A stretch of DNA of 64,000 nt from Collinsella aerofaciens (GTDB taxonomy: Bacteria > Actinomycetota > Coriobacteriia > Coriobacteriales > Coriobacteriaceae), in contig NZ_JAQLFJ010000010.1 of assembly GCF_028206795.1 (NCBI RefSeq), forward strand, positions 38,451 through 102,450. Direction: 5' to 3'. This document shows positions 33,551-43,809 of the stretch, one piece after another. Position 1 is the stretch's first letter; every line of letters starts with the position of its first letter. The notes under the pieces are model-generated. The model was given only the letters and a program-made list of their open reading frames with translations. It did no database searches and was not told where the DNA came from. A program made the translations under genes and the position numbers.

Positions 33551-34531
33551 CTAGACCGTCTGAAGCTTCTCGACCTCGTCGAGGTTCTCGGTCAGACGCG
33601 CAGCAAACGTCGAAAGCGGATGCGGATGCGTATCGAACTCGTAAGCCGTCTCGGTGGAATGGATCACGGTGCCGACGCCGGCATCGGTCAGCAGCTCCAG
33701 CAGCAGCGAATGCGGCGTGGTGCCGTTGATGATGTGAGCGCGAAATACGCCGCCGGCAAGCGCATCGACGGCCGCGCGCAGCTTGGGAATCATGCCCTTA
33801 TCGACCTCGCCGCCGTAGAGCATTTCGTTAACCTCGTCGAGTGTTAGGTTGGAGATGAGTGAGTCTTTATCGCTAAAGTCCTTGTACAGGCCGTCGACGT
33901 CGGTCAAAAAGATCGCCTTGTGCGCATGCAGCGCCGCCGCAACGGCACCGGCGGCGGTATCGGCGTTGATGTTGAAGAAACCGCCGTCCTCCCCCGCCGC
34001 GACGGTAGCGATGACGGGGATGTACTCGCTATCGAGCAGGCGCTCGATATAGTCGGTGTTGACGTGCGTGACCTTGCCTACGCGGCCGAGTTCGGGGTCG
34101 AGCGGCTCGGCGATGAGCGTACCGGCATCGCTGCCCGAAACGCCCACGGCCAGGTTGCCGTGATGGTTGAGCGCCGCGACCAGCTCCTGGTTGACCTTAC
34201 CGCCCAGCACCTCGCGCACGATATCCATGGTCGCCGGCGTGGTCACGCGCTGGCCGTTCTTAAACTCGACGGGAATATCGTAATGGCTCAGCGCCTCGTT
34301 GATAGCCTTGCCGCCGCCATGCACGATGACGGGGCGCATGCCGATGATCTTAAGCAGGACGATGTCGCTCATCACGTCGCGGCGCAGCTGCTCATCAACC
34401 ATGGCGGCTCCGCCATATTTGATAACAACCGTCTTGCCGGTCAGGTTCTTAATCCACGGCAGCGCTTCGAACAGCAGCTGCGCGGTTGCTTCGTTGGATT
34501 CGCTCGAACGACAATCGCGTGCGAATTTCAT
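33551..34531 (-). CDS. argB: Acetylglutamate kinase
   Basis: Phosphorylates N-acetylglutamate, the second step of the acetyl cycle. The amino-acid-kinase motifs are VVIKYGGAAMVDEQLRRDV, the substrate-binding PVIVHGGGKAINEAL and VSGSDAGTLIAEP. Also present are NINADTAAGAVAAALHAHKA and FLTDVDGLYKDF. The start at 34531 (326 residues) follows ACGAGG; the longer frame to 34591 has no site. A C-terminal tail of about 25 residues extends beyond the usual end. N-terminal helix residues (about 1-30) are like those of arginine-inhibited hexameric enzymes, suggesting feedback control, which is inference. Confidence 0.95.
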   Translation of the reverse strand: MKFARDCRSSESNEATAQLLFEALPWIKNLTGKTVVIKYGGAAMVDEQLRRDVMSDIVLLKIIGMRPVIVHGGGKAINEALSHYDIPVEFKNGQRVTTPATMDIVREVLGGKVNQELVAALNHHGNLAVGVSGSDAGTLIAEPLDPELGRVGKVTHVNTDYIERLLDSEYIPVIATVAAGEDGGFFNINADTAAGAVAAALHAHKAIFLTDVDGLYKDFSDKDSLISNLTLDEVNEMLYGGEVDKGMIPKLRAAVDALAGGVFRAHIINGTTPHSLLLELLTDAGVGTVIHSTETAYEFDTHPHPLSTFAARLTENLDEVEKLQTV

Positions 34532-34612
34532 AATCTGCCTCGTCTTTCGTATCGTTATCGCGCCGTGCTCCGCTGTCCGCAATCGCGGCAAGATGCGCAG
34601 CGTGCCTGGAAT

Positions 34613-35881
34613 CTAGGAACGGTAGTCGCCGTTAATGGAGATGTACTCGTGCGTGAGGTCGCAAGTCCACACGGTGGTCGCCGCGTCGCCCGCGCCCAGG
34701 TCTGCCGAGATCACAATCTCGGGCGCCTCAAAACGTCGCAGAGCCTCGTCCTCGTCAAAGGGAACAGTCAGACCGTCGCGACAGACAGGCATGCCCATCA
34801 TGTCGATGGAAACGTCTTCCTGATTAAACTTCACGCCGCACTTGCCAAGCGCCATAGCGACGCGGCCCCAGTTGCAGTCGTGGCCGGCGATGCAGGTCTT
34901 AACGAGCGGCGAGTTGGCAACGGCACGGGCGGCGATATCGGCCTCCTCGTCGTTGGCGGCGCCGGTAACGTTGACTGTAACAAGCTTGGATGCGCCCTCA
35001 CCATCGGCGGCGATATTGCGCGCCAGGCTCTCGCACACCTCGTGCACGGCAAATGCCAACTCGTCAAAGGCATCGGAGCCCTCGACGATAGGCTCGGCAT
35101 CTGCGGCAGCGGCGCCGGAGGCAAGCATGATGCAGGTGTCGTTGGTCGAGGTGTCGGAATCGACCGTTACCTTGTTAAAGGTCTGCTTGACGGTCGAGAG
35201 CAGCAGGGCATGAAGTGCCGCAGGCTCGACGGGGGCATCGGTGGTGATAACTGCGATCATGGTGGCCATGTTGGGCATGATCATGCCCGAGCCCTTGCAC
35301 ATTCCGCCTACCGTATAGACATTGCCCGCATGACCCGCAGCCTCACTGACGTAGGATACGGCGTACTCCTTGGAGTGCGTGTCGGTCGTCATGATGGCGC
35401 GAGCGGCATCGGCGCCACCGTGGGCGGAGAGCGCCTCGTAGGCAGCAGGAATAGCGGTCTCAAACGTGTCGATCGGCAGAATCTGGCCAATCACGCCCGT
35501 GGAGGCGACTAGGATCTGCTGGGGTTCGCAGCCGATGACCTGCGAGGCGATACTGCACGTCTCGCGCGCGCAGGCAAGGCCGGTCTCACCCGTGGCGGCG
35601 TTGGCATTGCCAGAGTTGACCGAAACACCGGCGATGATACCGTAGCCCTTGTCGTCACCGCCCAGGTTGGCACGGCTCACCTGTACGGGCGCCGCGCAAA
35701 AGCGATTGGTGGTAAACACGCCGGCACCGGGACAGGGTTTATCGGGCACGACGAGCGCGTAATCCAGACGCTCGGGGTTCTTGCGGAACCCAGCGCGGAT
35801 GCCTGCGGCTTTAAAACCAGCCGCAGCCGTAACGCCACCCTCGACGGCGCGAATCTTGATATCAAACAGCTCGGTATTCAT
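34613..35881 (-). CDS. argJ: Bifunctional glutamate N-acetyltransferase / ornithine acetyltransferase
   Basis: Recycles the acetyl group from acetylornithine to glutamate; 422 residues. NSGNANAATGETGL, LVASTGVIGQILP and DTHSKEYAVSYVSE are family motifs. The autoproteolytic Ala-Thr-Met-type site, with the nucleophilic threonine, lies in IMPNMATMIAVITTDA (about residues 198-213). Because ArgJ is present, no separate argA or argE is required in principle. AAGGAG lies before the ATG. It lies between argC and argB. Confidence 0.96.
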   Translation of the reverse strand: MNTELFDIKIRAVEGGVTAAAGFKAAGIRAGFRKNPERLDYALVVPDKPCPGAGVFTTNRFCAAPVQVSRANLGGDDKGYGIIAGVSVNSGNANAATGETGLACARETCSIASQVIGCEPQQILVASTGVIGQILPIDTFETAIPAAYEALSAHGGADAARAIMTTDTHSKEYAVSYVSEAAGHAGNVYTVGGMCKGSGMIMPNMATMIAVITTDAPVEPAALHALLLSTVKQTFNKVTVDSDTSTNDTCIMLASGAAAADAEPIVEGSDAFDELAFAVHEVCESLARNIAADGEGASKLVTVNVTGAANDEEADIAARAVANSPLVKTCIAGHDCNWGRVAMALGKCGVKFNQEDVSIDMMGMPVCRDGLTVPFDEDEALRRFEAPEIVISADLGAGDAATTVWTCDLTHEYISINGDYRS

Positions 35882-36015
35882 CGTCTTTATGACTCCTTAT
35901 GTCAAACAAAAAACGGACATCGGTTGGTGCGCCATGCCAGTCGTGATCATGAGACCAGCTTAAGAGTGGCGCCCCACTCGATGCCCGACTACCAAATCGT
36001 TAACAATCGAATGTG

Positions 36016-37086
36016 CTACACCGGGCACGCCACTGTGGGCAAGCCTCGTCGCTCGTCAAAGCCAAAGACGATATTGGCGCACTGGACCGCTTGGCCCGCA
36101 GCGCCCTTGCACAGATTGTCGATGGCGCCCGTCGCCACCAGCACGCCCGCGCGCTTGTTGAGCGCGAGGCCAATCTGGGCAGCGTTGGTGCCGACGACCG
36201 AAGCCGTCTTGGGCTGCTGGCCGGCATCGAGCACGCGCACAAAAGTGCGACCGGCGTAGAACTGCTTGTAATGGTCGACGACATCCTCAAGAGCCAGCGT
36301 GTCGAGAGCCTGCGGCGCGAGCGGCAGCGTCACCGTGGAGAGCAGACCGCGCTTGAGCGGTGCCAGGTGCGGGGTAAAGACGACGCGATCGGTCAGGCCA
36401 AGGATTTGCTCAATCTCGGGCGTGTGGCGATGCTTGCCCACGCCGTATGCTTCCAAATTCTCGTCGGCGCTGCAAAAATGCGTACGAGCGTTGCAGGACT
36501 TGCCGGCACCCGTCACACCGCTGATGGCATCGACAATCACGGAGCCGTTCTCGGCCACCCAGCCCGCGCGCACGGCGGGCGCGGCGGCAAGGCTCGTTGC
36601 GGTGGGATAGCAACCGGCGCAGGCGACCAGCACGGGTTTGCCGTCGGCATGGTCGGATGCGGCGGTCTCCAAGTCCTGGCAGAACAGCTCGGGCAGACCG
36701 AAGGCACGGGTCTTGAGCAGCTCGGGGCTCGTATGCTCGGCGGCATACCAAGCCTCAAAAACGGACGCGTCGTTCAGACGGTAGTCGGCCGAAAGATCAA
36801 AGCAGGAGACGCCCGATGCAAGCAGCGCGGGCACCTGTGCCATGGCAGCCGTGTGCGGCACGGCCAAAAAGACCGCGTCGCAGTTCTTGAGCTCAGGGGC
36901 ATCATGCGTCGTAAAGACAAGATCGCTTACGCCGGTGAAGCTCGGGTACACCGCAGACAACGGCTGGCCGGCATCGGCGTTGGACGTAATGGCAGCAAGT
37001 TCAAACTCGGGATGACCGAGGACGAGGCGAATGAGCTCGGCTCCGGCATATCCAGCCGCGCCGACGATTCCAACCTTCAAAGACAT
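36016..37086 (-). CDS. argC: N-acetyl-gamma-glutamyl-phosphate reductase
   Basis: An NADPH-dependent reductase of 356 residues and the first gene of argCJBD. The N-terminal Rossmann motif is VGIVGAAGYAGAELIRL, and the catalytic cysteine is in LVACAGCYPTATSLAAAP (near residue 158). HRHTPEIEQIL and FTPHLAPLKRGLLSTV are typical of the substrate domain. AAGGAGTC precedes the ATG. A strong candidate ArgR site lies about 90-120 bp upstream. Confidence 0.96.
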   Translation of the reverse strand: MSLKVGIVGAAGYAGAELIRLVLGHPEFELAAITSNADAGQPLSAVYPSFTGVSDLVFTTHDAPELKNCDAVFLAVPHTAAMAQVPALLASGVSCFDLSADYRLNDASVFEAWYAAEHTSPELLKTRAFGLPELFCQDLETAASDHADGKPVLVACAGCYPTATSLAAAPAVRAGWVAENGSVIVDAISGVTGAGKSCNARTHFCSADENLEAYGVGKHRHTPEIEQILGLTDRVVFTPHLAPLKRGLLSTVTLPLAPQALDTLALEDVVDHYKQFYAGRTFVRVLDAGQQPKTASVVGTNAAQIGLALNKRAGVLVATGAIDNLCKGAAGQAVQCANIVFGFDERRGLPTVACPV

Positions 37087-37172
37087 ATCAGACTCCTTGT
37101 CTGCGATTTATGCACCGATGCGCATTTCGCAGCAGTCGTTATGAAGTGGGTTGAAACTTTAGCACCAAAAGA

Positions 37173-37207
37173 TGCATGAATACGTAAATGGCTTGCATAT
37201 TCATGCA
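37173..37207. promoter_or_regulatory. Candidate ArgR operator upstream of argCJBD
   Basis: TGCATGAATA (37173-37182) and TATTCATGCA (37198-37207) are perfect 10-bp inverted arms that contain TGAAT and ATTCA halves of the ARG-box consensus. They lie 87-121 bp before the argC start. Confidence 0.6.
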
Positions 37208-37252
37208 TTGAAACATTCCCGACACATTCGCTTGAAGGAATTGACAAATGGA

Positions 37253-37306
37253 GCGGGCCCCGTATTGACCGGCGCTCCTAACGGCGCCGGGCAATACGGG
37301 GCCCGC
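37253..37306 (-). terminator. 54-bp hairpin after the first PNPOx-like gene
   Basis: GCGGGCCCCGTATTG (37253-37267) and CAATACGGGGCCCGC (37292-37306) are perfect 15-bp arms, with an inner CCGGCGC/GCGCCGG stem. It lies 38 bases after the minus-strand gene that ends at 37344. There is no strong U-tract, but it likely separates that gene from the arg promoter. Confidence 0.55.
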
Positions 37307-37343
37307 CCATGCGAAAACCAAGTTGTTAGGATGAGCCAGCTGG

Positions 37344-37754
37344 CTAGAGCTCGACCGGCACCCATTCGTCGTGATTGCAGATAAAAGCCTCGGGATCCTC
37401 GACGCTAAAGAAGACGAGCGTGGGGTCGTTAGGCCCCTCATAGTGCTCGCCCAGGTGCTCTAGATGCTTCCACCCGGCTTCGCGCATTTCGCCTAAAGCC
37501 CGGTCATCCAAGCCGGCACGCCCGCGCAAGATGAGCCAGTCATGGCCCGGCCACCAACTCGTGGCCTCAAAGCGCTGGTTTTGCAGCAGCTCTTGCCACA
37601 CATCTTTGGTGCGCGCTGTTACAAACCACAGCTTGCCATCCTGGATCTGCGCAAACGAAAACGGACGCACATGAGGCTGTCCGTCAACGCTCGTCGCCAA
37701 ATACCATGCCGGCACCGACGTCAGATACTCCAACACCGTATTCAATCCGTCCAT
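37344..37754 (-). CDS. Pyridoxamine 5'-phosphate oxidase-like (split-barrel flavin-binding) family protein
   Basis: A 136-residue single-domain protein with the split-barrel FMN-binding pattern: PAWYLATSVDGQPHVRPFSF, then GKLWFVTARTKDVWQEL and WLILRGRAGLDD. No catalytic residues of true PdxH can be claimed. Similar small proteins bind FMN, F420 or haem, and the cofactor here is unknown. It is a tandem paralogue of the next gene (37806-38252), sharing PAWYLAT, VRPFSFA and GKLWF. GGAGG precedes the ATG. Confidence 0.8.
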   Translation of the reverse strand: MDGLNTVLEYLTSVPAWYLATSVDGQPHVRPFSFAQIQDGKLWFVTARTKDVWQELLQNQRFEATSWWPGHDWLILRGRAGLDDRALGEMREAGWKHLEHLGEHYEGPNDPTLVFFSVEDPEAFICNHDEWVPVEL

Positions 37755-37805
37755 GTGTCCTCCTGGCGCTAGCTAATTCGGAACGGGTAGTTAATTTGAG
37801 ACGCG

Positions 37806-38252
37806 CTAGAGCTCCAGGCGCTCCTCGCTGCCGTCGATATCACAGAAGCGCGCGGCAATGTTGCGGACCGAAAAGAAAGCAAGGCGGCCGTCGCTGGCAC
37901 TCTCGTGTTCCTCGCCAATGCCCACCATGTGCTTAAAACCCGCTTGACGCACCTTGTCGCTCGCAACCGCGTCGTCCTCAAGTGCGGCCTCGCCGGTCAA
38001 CACGACCCAACATTCCCCCGGCTTCCAGCCCGAGAGCTCAAACTTGAGATTCGCACTCAGCTCCGCCCACACATCCTTGTCGCGCGACGTGCAAAACCAC
38101 AGCTTACCGTCATCGACCATGGCAAACGAAAACGGCCTCACGCGAGGCTGATGCCCGTCGGTCACATCGGTCGTGGCAAGATACCACGCCGGAATGCGCC
38201 TGAGATACGAACAGGCGCGCTCAAGCTGAGCCGTGCGGTCGTTGTCGGTCAT
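37806..38252 (-). CDS. Pyridoxamine 5'-phosphate oxidase-like family protein, tandem paralogue
   Basis: 148 residues with the same order of motifs as its neighbour: RIPAWYLATTDVTDGHQPRV, then RPFSFAMVDDGKLWFCTSRD and CWVVLTGEAALEDD. It ends in GSEERLEL. The 51-base spacing and shared orientation suggest gene duplication and possibly one transcript. AAAGGGG lies before the ATG. Function unassigned; a flavin- or haem-binding reductase or sensor is the general expectation for the family. Confidence 0.8.
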   Translation of the reverse strand: MTDNDRTAQLERACSYLRRIPAWYLATTDVTDGHQPRVRPFSFAMVDDGKLWFCTSRDKDVWAELSANLKFELSGWKPGECWVVLTGEAALEDDAVASDKVRQAGFKHMVGIGEEHESASDGRLAFFSVRNIAARFCDIDGSEERLEL

Positions 38253-38282
38253 AGGGACCCCTTTCTTGCGCTCGAATCGCGC

Positions 38283-39083
38283 CTAAACAAGTTGAAGGTT
38301 GACGACGATGACACACGCAAACAGCAGCATCGTCACAACCGCAGCCAGCGCATCCCCGCGGCGAAATGCAAGTGCATGCAGACGCGTGCGGCCCTGCTCG
38401 CCGTGATAGCAGCGTGCATCCATGGCGGCAGACAACGTCTCGGCATGACGGAACACGCCCGTGAACAGTGGAATCGCCACACTGCCGAGCATACGCACGC
38501 CGCCGAGCGGACCTCCCGTCACGCGTGCACCGCGGCTTGCCTGCGCATCGGCCGTCTGCTTCATCTCGGTGGCAAACTGCGGCATAAAGCGTAGCGCGAT
38601 ACCCATGATCATGCCGAGCTCGTGCGCAGGAAGTCCCACACGCGCAAACGGCGCGAGCAGGCGCTCAAAGCCCGCGGTGAGGTCGAGCGTGGGCGTGGTG
38701 AGCGTAATGGCGCTCATGCCGGACATCATCAACGTCAGGCGGCACGCCATAAAGGCGGCAGAACGCAGTGAGCCCTCGCTTATCTGCAGAAAGCCGAGCT
38801 GCCACAGGATGCGCCCACTCTGATCGGTAAACAAGTTGAGCACCGCGACCACGACGACGATTGCCAGCAGCGGTGCCATCGATGATAGGACCCGGCGCAA
38901 CGGCACCCGGGACACGGCATAGATCAGCACGACGAAAATTGCGACCGGGGCCAATCCGCGGAAGCCGCCGACGGTCAGCGTCGTGATCAAAAACACAAAG
39001 CCCAGGAGCAGCTTGGTGCGCGGATCCAGGTGATGGATCGCGCTATCGCTCGGATAGTAGCTGCCAAACGAAAACGCCTCCAT
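38283..39083 (-). CDS. ecfT: Energy-coupling factor transporter transmembrane protein EcfT
   Basis: The T component that couples the ATPases to the substrate-binding S protein; 266 residues. It has about five hydrophobic segments and an N-terminal YYPSDSAIHHLDPRTKLLLG that matches the family. The coupling-helix signatures with Ala-Arg-Gly appear as DAQASRGARV and MDARCYHG. The ATG shares its A with the ecfAA' stop codon (TGATG), and GAGGAGGG lies just upstream within ecfAA'. A TTG six bases earlier is less likely. It is the third gene of the ribU operon. Confidence 0.92.
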   Translation of the reverse strand: MEAFSFGSYYPSDSAIHHLDPRTKLLLGFVFLITTLTVGGFRGLAPVAIFVVLIYAVSRVPLRRVLSSMAPLLAIVVVVAVLNLFTDQSGRILWQLGFLQISEGSLRSAAFMACRLTLMMSGMSAITLTTPTLDLTAGFERLLAPFARVGLPAHELGMIMGIALRFMPQFATEMKQTADAQASRGARVTGGPLGGVRMLGSVAIPLFTGVFRHAETLSAAMDARCYHGEQGRTRLHALAFRRGDALAAVVTMLLFACVIVVNLQLV

Positions 39084-40987
39084 CAGCAACCCTCCTCTCG
39101 CGCGACCGTTTCGGATTTGGCCTTGTCCGAGACGTTAGAAGAACCGCCTGAGCGACCGATCGGCAAATCTGCCAACTCGTCGGCCAACGACTCAACCGTA
39201 TAGAGCCCGCCGCGATGCAGCGGCACGCCCGCTTCCGCGAGCGCCAACGCCATGCGCTGGGCAGCGGGAACACCCAAGCCGATTGATTTAAGCTCATCCG
39301 CATGCGCAAAAACCTGAGCGGGCGTGCCCTCAGCAAACACCGTGCCCTCGTTCATCACGACAATACGATCGCAGCAATTGGCAAGGTCATCCATACTGTG
39401 TGAGACCATGACGACGGTCAGGCCCCCATGGTGAAGTCGATCGATGAGCCCCAGGAAATCACTGCGCGCCGCCGGATCGAGCCCCGCCATGGGCTCATCG
39501 AGTACCAGGACCTCGGGCTCCATGGCAAGCACGCCGGCAAACGCCACGCGCCGCTGTTGGCCACCCGAAAGCTCAAAGGGACTCTTGTCGCCCACCGTGG
39601 CCAAGTCGAGGCCCACGCGCGCGAGCGATGACTCAACGCGGCGGACAACCTCGGCCTGCGACAAGCCAAGGTTGTGCGGGCCAAACGCCACGTCCTGCGT
39701 CACGGTTTCGGCAAACAGCTGACGCTCGGGATATTGAAACACCACGCCGACCTTGGCCTTAACCGCGGCGGCATCTTTCTTGCTTGATAAGTCGAGCCCC
39801 AGCGCGCAAACGCTTCCCTCCTGCGGACGAATCAGCCCGTTGAGATGCTGGACCAGCGTCGACTTACCCGAACCGGTATGACCTGCTAAGCCCAGGAACT
39901 CGCCGCGACGCACCGTCAGCGATACATCGCGCAGCGCCCACGGGCTGCTGGGGTCGTTTCCCCAGAGAGCCTGTTTGCTCGATTTGCCCGCAACGGCCGA
40001 GCGCTTATGCCAGCGACGACGCTCGCGGACGCTCAGCGAGTAACTATACGAAAGGTGGGAAATCTCGATAACGGGCTCCGAAACGTTTGTCTCGTCGGTC
40101 GCGGAGGAGGCGTTATCGAGGATACGAGCATCGGGCACGGAAGGCTGCCCCGTGGCGCCCGCCACATTTCGCTCAACATAAGCCTGCGCGATCTCGGCGA
40201 CCATATCCGCCTCGCGTACCCGTGCGCAAACGGGCACGCCCTTCGCACGAAGCGCCCTGCCCAGGCGACACGACGCCGGCATATCCAGGTTGAGCTCCGC
40301 GAGCTCATCCGCCCGCGTCAGAATCTCCTCGGGCGTACCGAGCATGGCAACGCGCCCCGCCTGAAACACCGCGACTCGATCGGCCTCGGCGGCCTCTTCC
40401 ATAAAGTGCGTAATCATCACGATGGTCATGCCGCGAGCGTGCAACGCGCGGCAAGCCTTCATGAGGCCCTTGCGTCCACGCGGATCGAGCATCGAGGAGG
40501 CCTCGTCCAAGATAAGCACGCGCGGCTCCATGGCAAGTACGCCGGCGAGCGCCACGCGCTGCTTTTGGCCACCCGAGAGCGCGTGGGTCTCGTGGCGCTC
40601 AAAGCCCACCAGGCCCACGGCCTTCAGCACATCTCGCACACGCTGCGCGATCTGGGCCGATGGCACGCCCAAGTTTTCGGGACCAAAGGCAACATCGTCC
40701 TCGACAAGCGTCGCCACCAGCTGATCATCCGGGTTCTGGAACACCATGCCCGCAGTCGAGCGGATGTCGTAGACCAGCTCGGGATCGGACGCGTCCATGC
40801 CGTTGACGCGCACCGTTCCCGTATCGGGCTGCAGCAGCGCGTTCAAATGCTTGGCGAACGTCGACTTGCCCGACCCGTTTCCGCCGAGGATGCAGAAAAA
40901 CTCGCCATCCTCGATGTTCAGATCGATGCCGTCGAGTGCCGGTGTGGCACCGTCATAGCTAAAGGAAACGCCCCGACACTCAATCAT
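39083..40987 (-). CDS. Fused ECF transporter ATPases (EcfA1-EcfA2 in one chain)
   Basis: Two complete ABC ATPase domains in a 634-residue protein. Domain 1 (about 1-240) has Walker A GGNGSGKST, Q-loop FQNPDDQL, signature ALSGGQKQR and Walker B LILDEASSMLDP, the last typical of EcfA1. A linker of about 90 residues, partly basic, follows. Domain 2 (about 305-580) has Walker A GHTGSGKST (near 365), FQYPERQL, LSGGQQRR and LVLDEPMAGLDP, typical of EcfA2. In most bacteria these are two adjacent genes. The ATG overlaps the ribU stop codon (ATGA) and the stop overlaps ecfT. It energises the riboflavin transporter and perhaps other S components. Confidence 0.95.
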   Translation of the reverse strand: MIECRGVSFSYDGATPALDGIDLNIEDGEFFCILGGNGSGKSTFAKHLNALLQPDTGTVRVNGMDASDPELVYDIRSTAGMVFQNPDDQLVATLVEDDVAFGPENLGVPSAQIAQRVRDVLKAVGLVGFERHETHALSGGQKQRVALAGVLAMEPRVLILDEASSMLDPRGRKGLMKACRALHARGMTIVMITHFMEEAAEADRVAVFQAGRVAMLGTPEEILTRADELAELNLDMPASCRLGRALRAKGVPVCARVREADMVAEIAQAYVERNVAGATGQPSVPDARILDNASSATDETNVSEPVIEISHLSYSYSLSVRERRRWHKRSAVAGKSSKQALWGNDPSSPWALRDVSLTVRRGEFLGLAGHTGSGKSTLVQHLNGLIRPQEGSVCALGLDLSSKKDAAAVKAKVGVVFQYPERQLFAETVTQDVAFGPHNLGLSQAEVVRRVESSLARVGLDLATVGDKSPFELSGGQQRRVAFAGVLAMEPEVLVLDEPMAGLDPAARSDFLGLIDRLHHGGLTVVMVSHSMDDLANCCDRIVVMNEGTVFAEGTPAQVFAHADELKSIGLGVPAAQRMALALAEAGVPLHRGGLYTVESLADELADLPIGRSGGSSNVSDKAKSETVAREEGC

Positions 40988-41574
40988 GCGCGGCCTTTGA
41001 CCTGGTCCTTCTTGGGCGTAATGAGATTAGAGACCGCCTTGTACACCGCCAGCGTCAACACCGAGTTGAGCACGGTCTTGATGAGGTTGAACGGCAGCAC
41101 GGCAGGAATCATGAGCGGGGCGATCACATCGACCGAGCCATACCAGAACCATACGCCAATGGTAAGGTTAGCGACCATAGACAGCGCCGTAGCGGCAATG
41201 ACACCGAACACTAGGCCAATCACGGCACCCTTATAGGTATGCATCTTCTGGTAGACGATAGCCGCGGGCAGAATGTAGCCCAGCGTAGCCACCAGGTTCA
41301 TAAGTGCGCCGACCCAATCGCCCGTGGTAAGCGCATGGATAACAATCGCCATGGCGGCAACAGCAGTACCGGCGCCAGGACCATACGCAAAACCGCACAC
41401 CATCGCCGGCACCAGCGACGGGTCATACGTCAAAAACGGCGCCGAAGGAAGGATGGGTAGCTGCACATACATAAACAACGCGCCCAAGGCACACATCAGC
41501 GCCATGGTAACGAGCTGTTTGGTGCTCCACCTATTCGTGTTCTCAAAATGGATATGCTGCGACTGTTCAGACAT
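40984..41574 (-). CDS. ribU: ECF transporter S component, riboflavin (RibU-type)
   Basis: A 196-residue membrane protein with about six hydrophobic segments (TMALMCALGALFMYVQL; AYGPGAGTAVAAMAIVIHAL; and others). Its substrate is assigned from the FMN riboswitch immediately upstream. The start at 41574 (MSEQSQ) is chosen; an in-frame ATG at 41595 lies within the riboswitch's last helix. The end overlaps ecfAA' by ATGA. Having the S component cotranscribed with the ATPases and EcfT differs from the common arrangement in which RibU is encoded apart from a shared energising module. Confidence 0.9.
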   Translation of the reverse strand: MSEQSQHIHFENTNRWSTKQLVTMALMCALGALFMYVQLPILPSAPFLTYDPSLVPAMVCGFAYGPGAGTAVAAMAIVIHALTTGDWVGALMNLVATLGYILPAAIVYQKMHTYKGAVIGLVFGVIAATALSMVANLTIGVWFWYGSVDVIAPLMIPAVLPFNLIKTVLNSVLTLAVYKAVSNLITPKKDQVKGRA

Positions 41575-41584
41575 AAGATCACCT

Positions 41585-41768
41585 GCCTCTTTCATCCGGA
41601 CTCTAACCGTTGGTACTGGAATCTCACCAGTTCAGCCGGCATGCGAACCAACGCACACACGGGTCGCGGACTCATCGGCTCGGCCGCAGGCATCTCGCCT
41701 GCGCCACGGCGCCCCTTTGACACCGCCCGATTTACCGCCAGTGGGGAATTCCACCCCGCCCTGAAACA
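41585..41768 (-). promoter_or_regulatory. FMN riboswitch (RFN element) of the ribU operon
   Basis: On the minus strand the conserved blocks appear in order: CAGGGCGGGGTGGAATTCCC, ACTGGCGGTAAAT, GAGTCCGCGACCC, CTGAACTGGTGAGATTCCAG, and ACGGTTAGAGTCCGGATG. The element ends about 10 bases before the ribU start, with no separate terminator between. Control may therefore be at translation initiation, by hiding the ribosome site; that part is inferred. Confidence 0.95.
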
Positions 41769-41869
41769 GCAATTGCAAGTGTAGCACGAGCAGGTGTTCG
41801 CGCAAGTATGCCGAGGGTAATTTATGATGGGAAAACGCTCCAGAAATGCGGTAGGGACAAGTTGGCGCA

Positions 41870-41966
41870 ACAACCACGTCCTCCATCCGCCCCAAAGTAG
41901 CGCGCCTTTCGCGGCAGAGCCGCGAAACAGCGACCGGGACACGCATCCCCCACAACCACGTCCTCC
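41870..41966. repeat. Direct repeat ACAACCACGTCCTCC, two copies 82 bp apart
   Basis: Identical 15-mers lie at 41870-41884 and 41952-41966 in the gap between groEL and the FMN riboswitch, separated by a GCGGCAGAGCCGC-containing stretch. Nothing else is recognised in 41800-42075 apart from the hairpin at its end. Confidence 0.5.
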
Positions 41967-41997
41967 TCCGCCCGCCGACCTCAAGGCCGTAAACGCA

Positions 41998-42049
41998 GGG
42001 AATCCGAGGACGTTCCGGAGAGAAGACCCCGTCACGCCCCCGGATTCCC
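41998..42049 (-). terminator. Possible terminator hairpin after groEL
   Basis: GGGAATCCG (41998-42006) pairs with CGGATTCCC (42041-42049) around a 34-base loop, 27 bases after the groEL stop. There is no U-tract, so confidence is low. Confidence 0.35.
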
Positions 42050-42075
42050 GGTGGGAGTTCTAGACCTTGTCGGCC

Positions 42076-43791
<1,716 letters not shown>

Positions 43792-43809
43792 TCAGAGATT
43801 CTGACGAGA

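Noticed and set aside
37139..37441. 100-residue minus-strand frame overlapping the arg operator
   Set aside because: No ribosome site; overlaps a conserved gene's end and a long hairpin.
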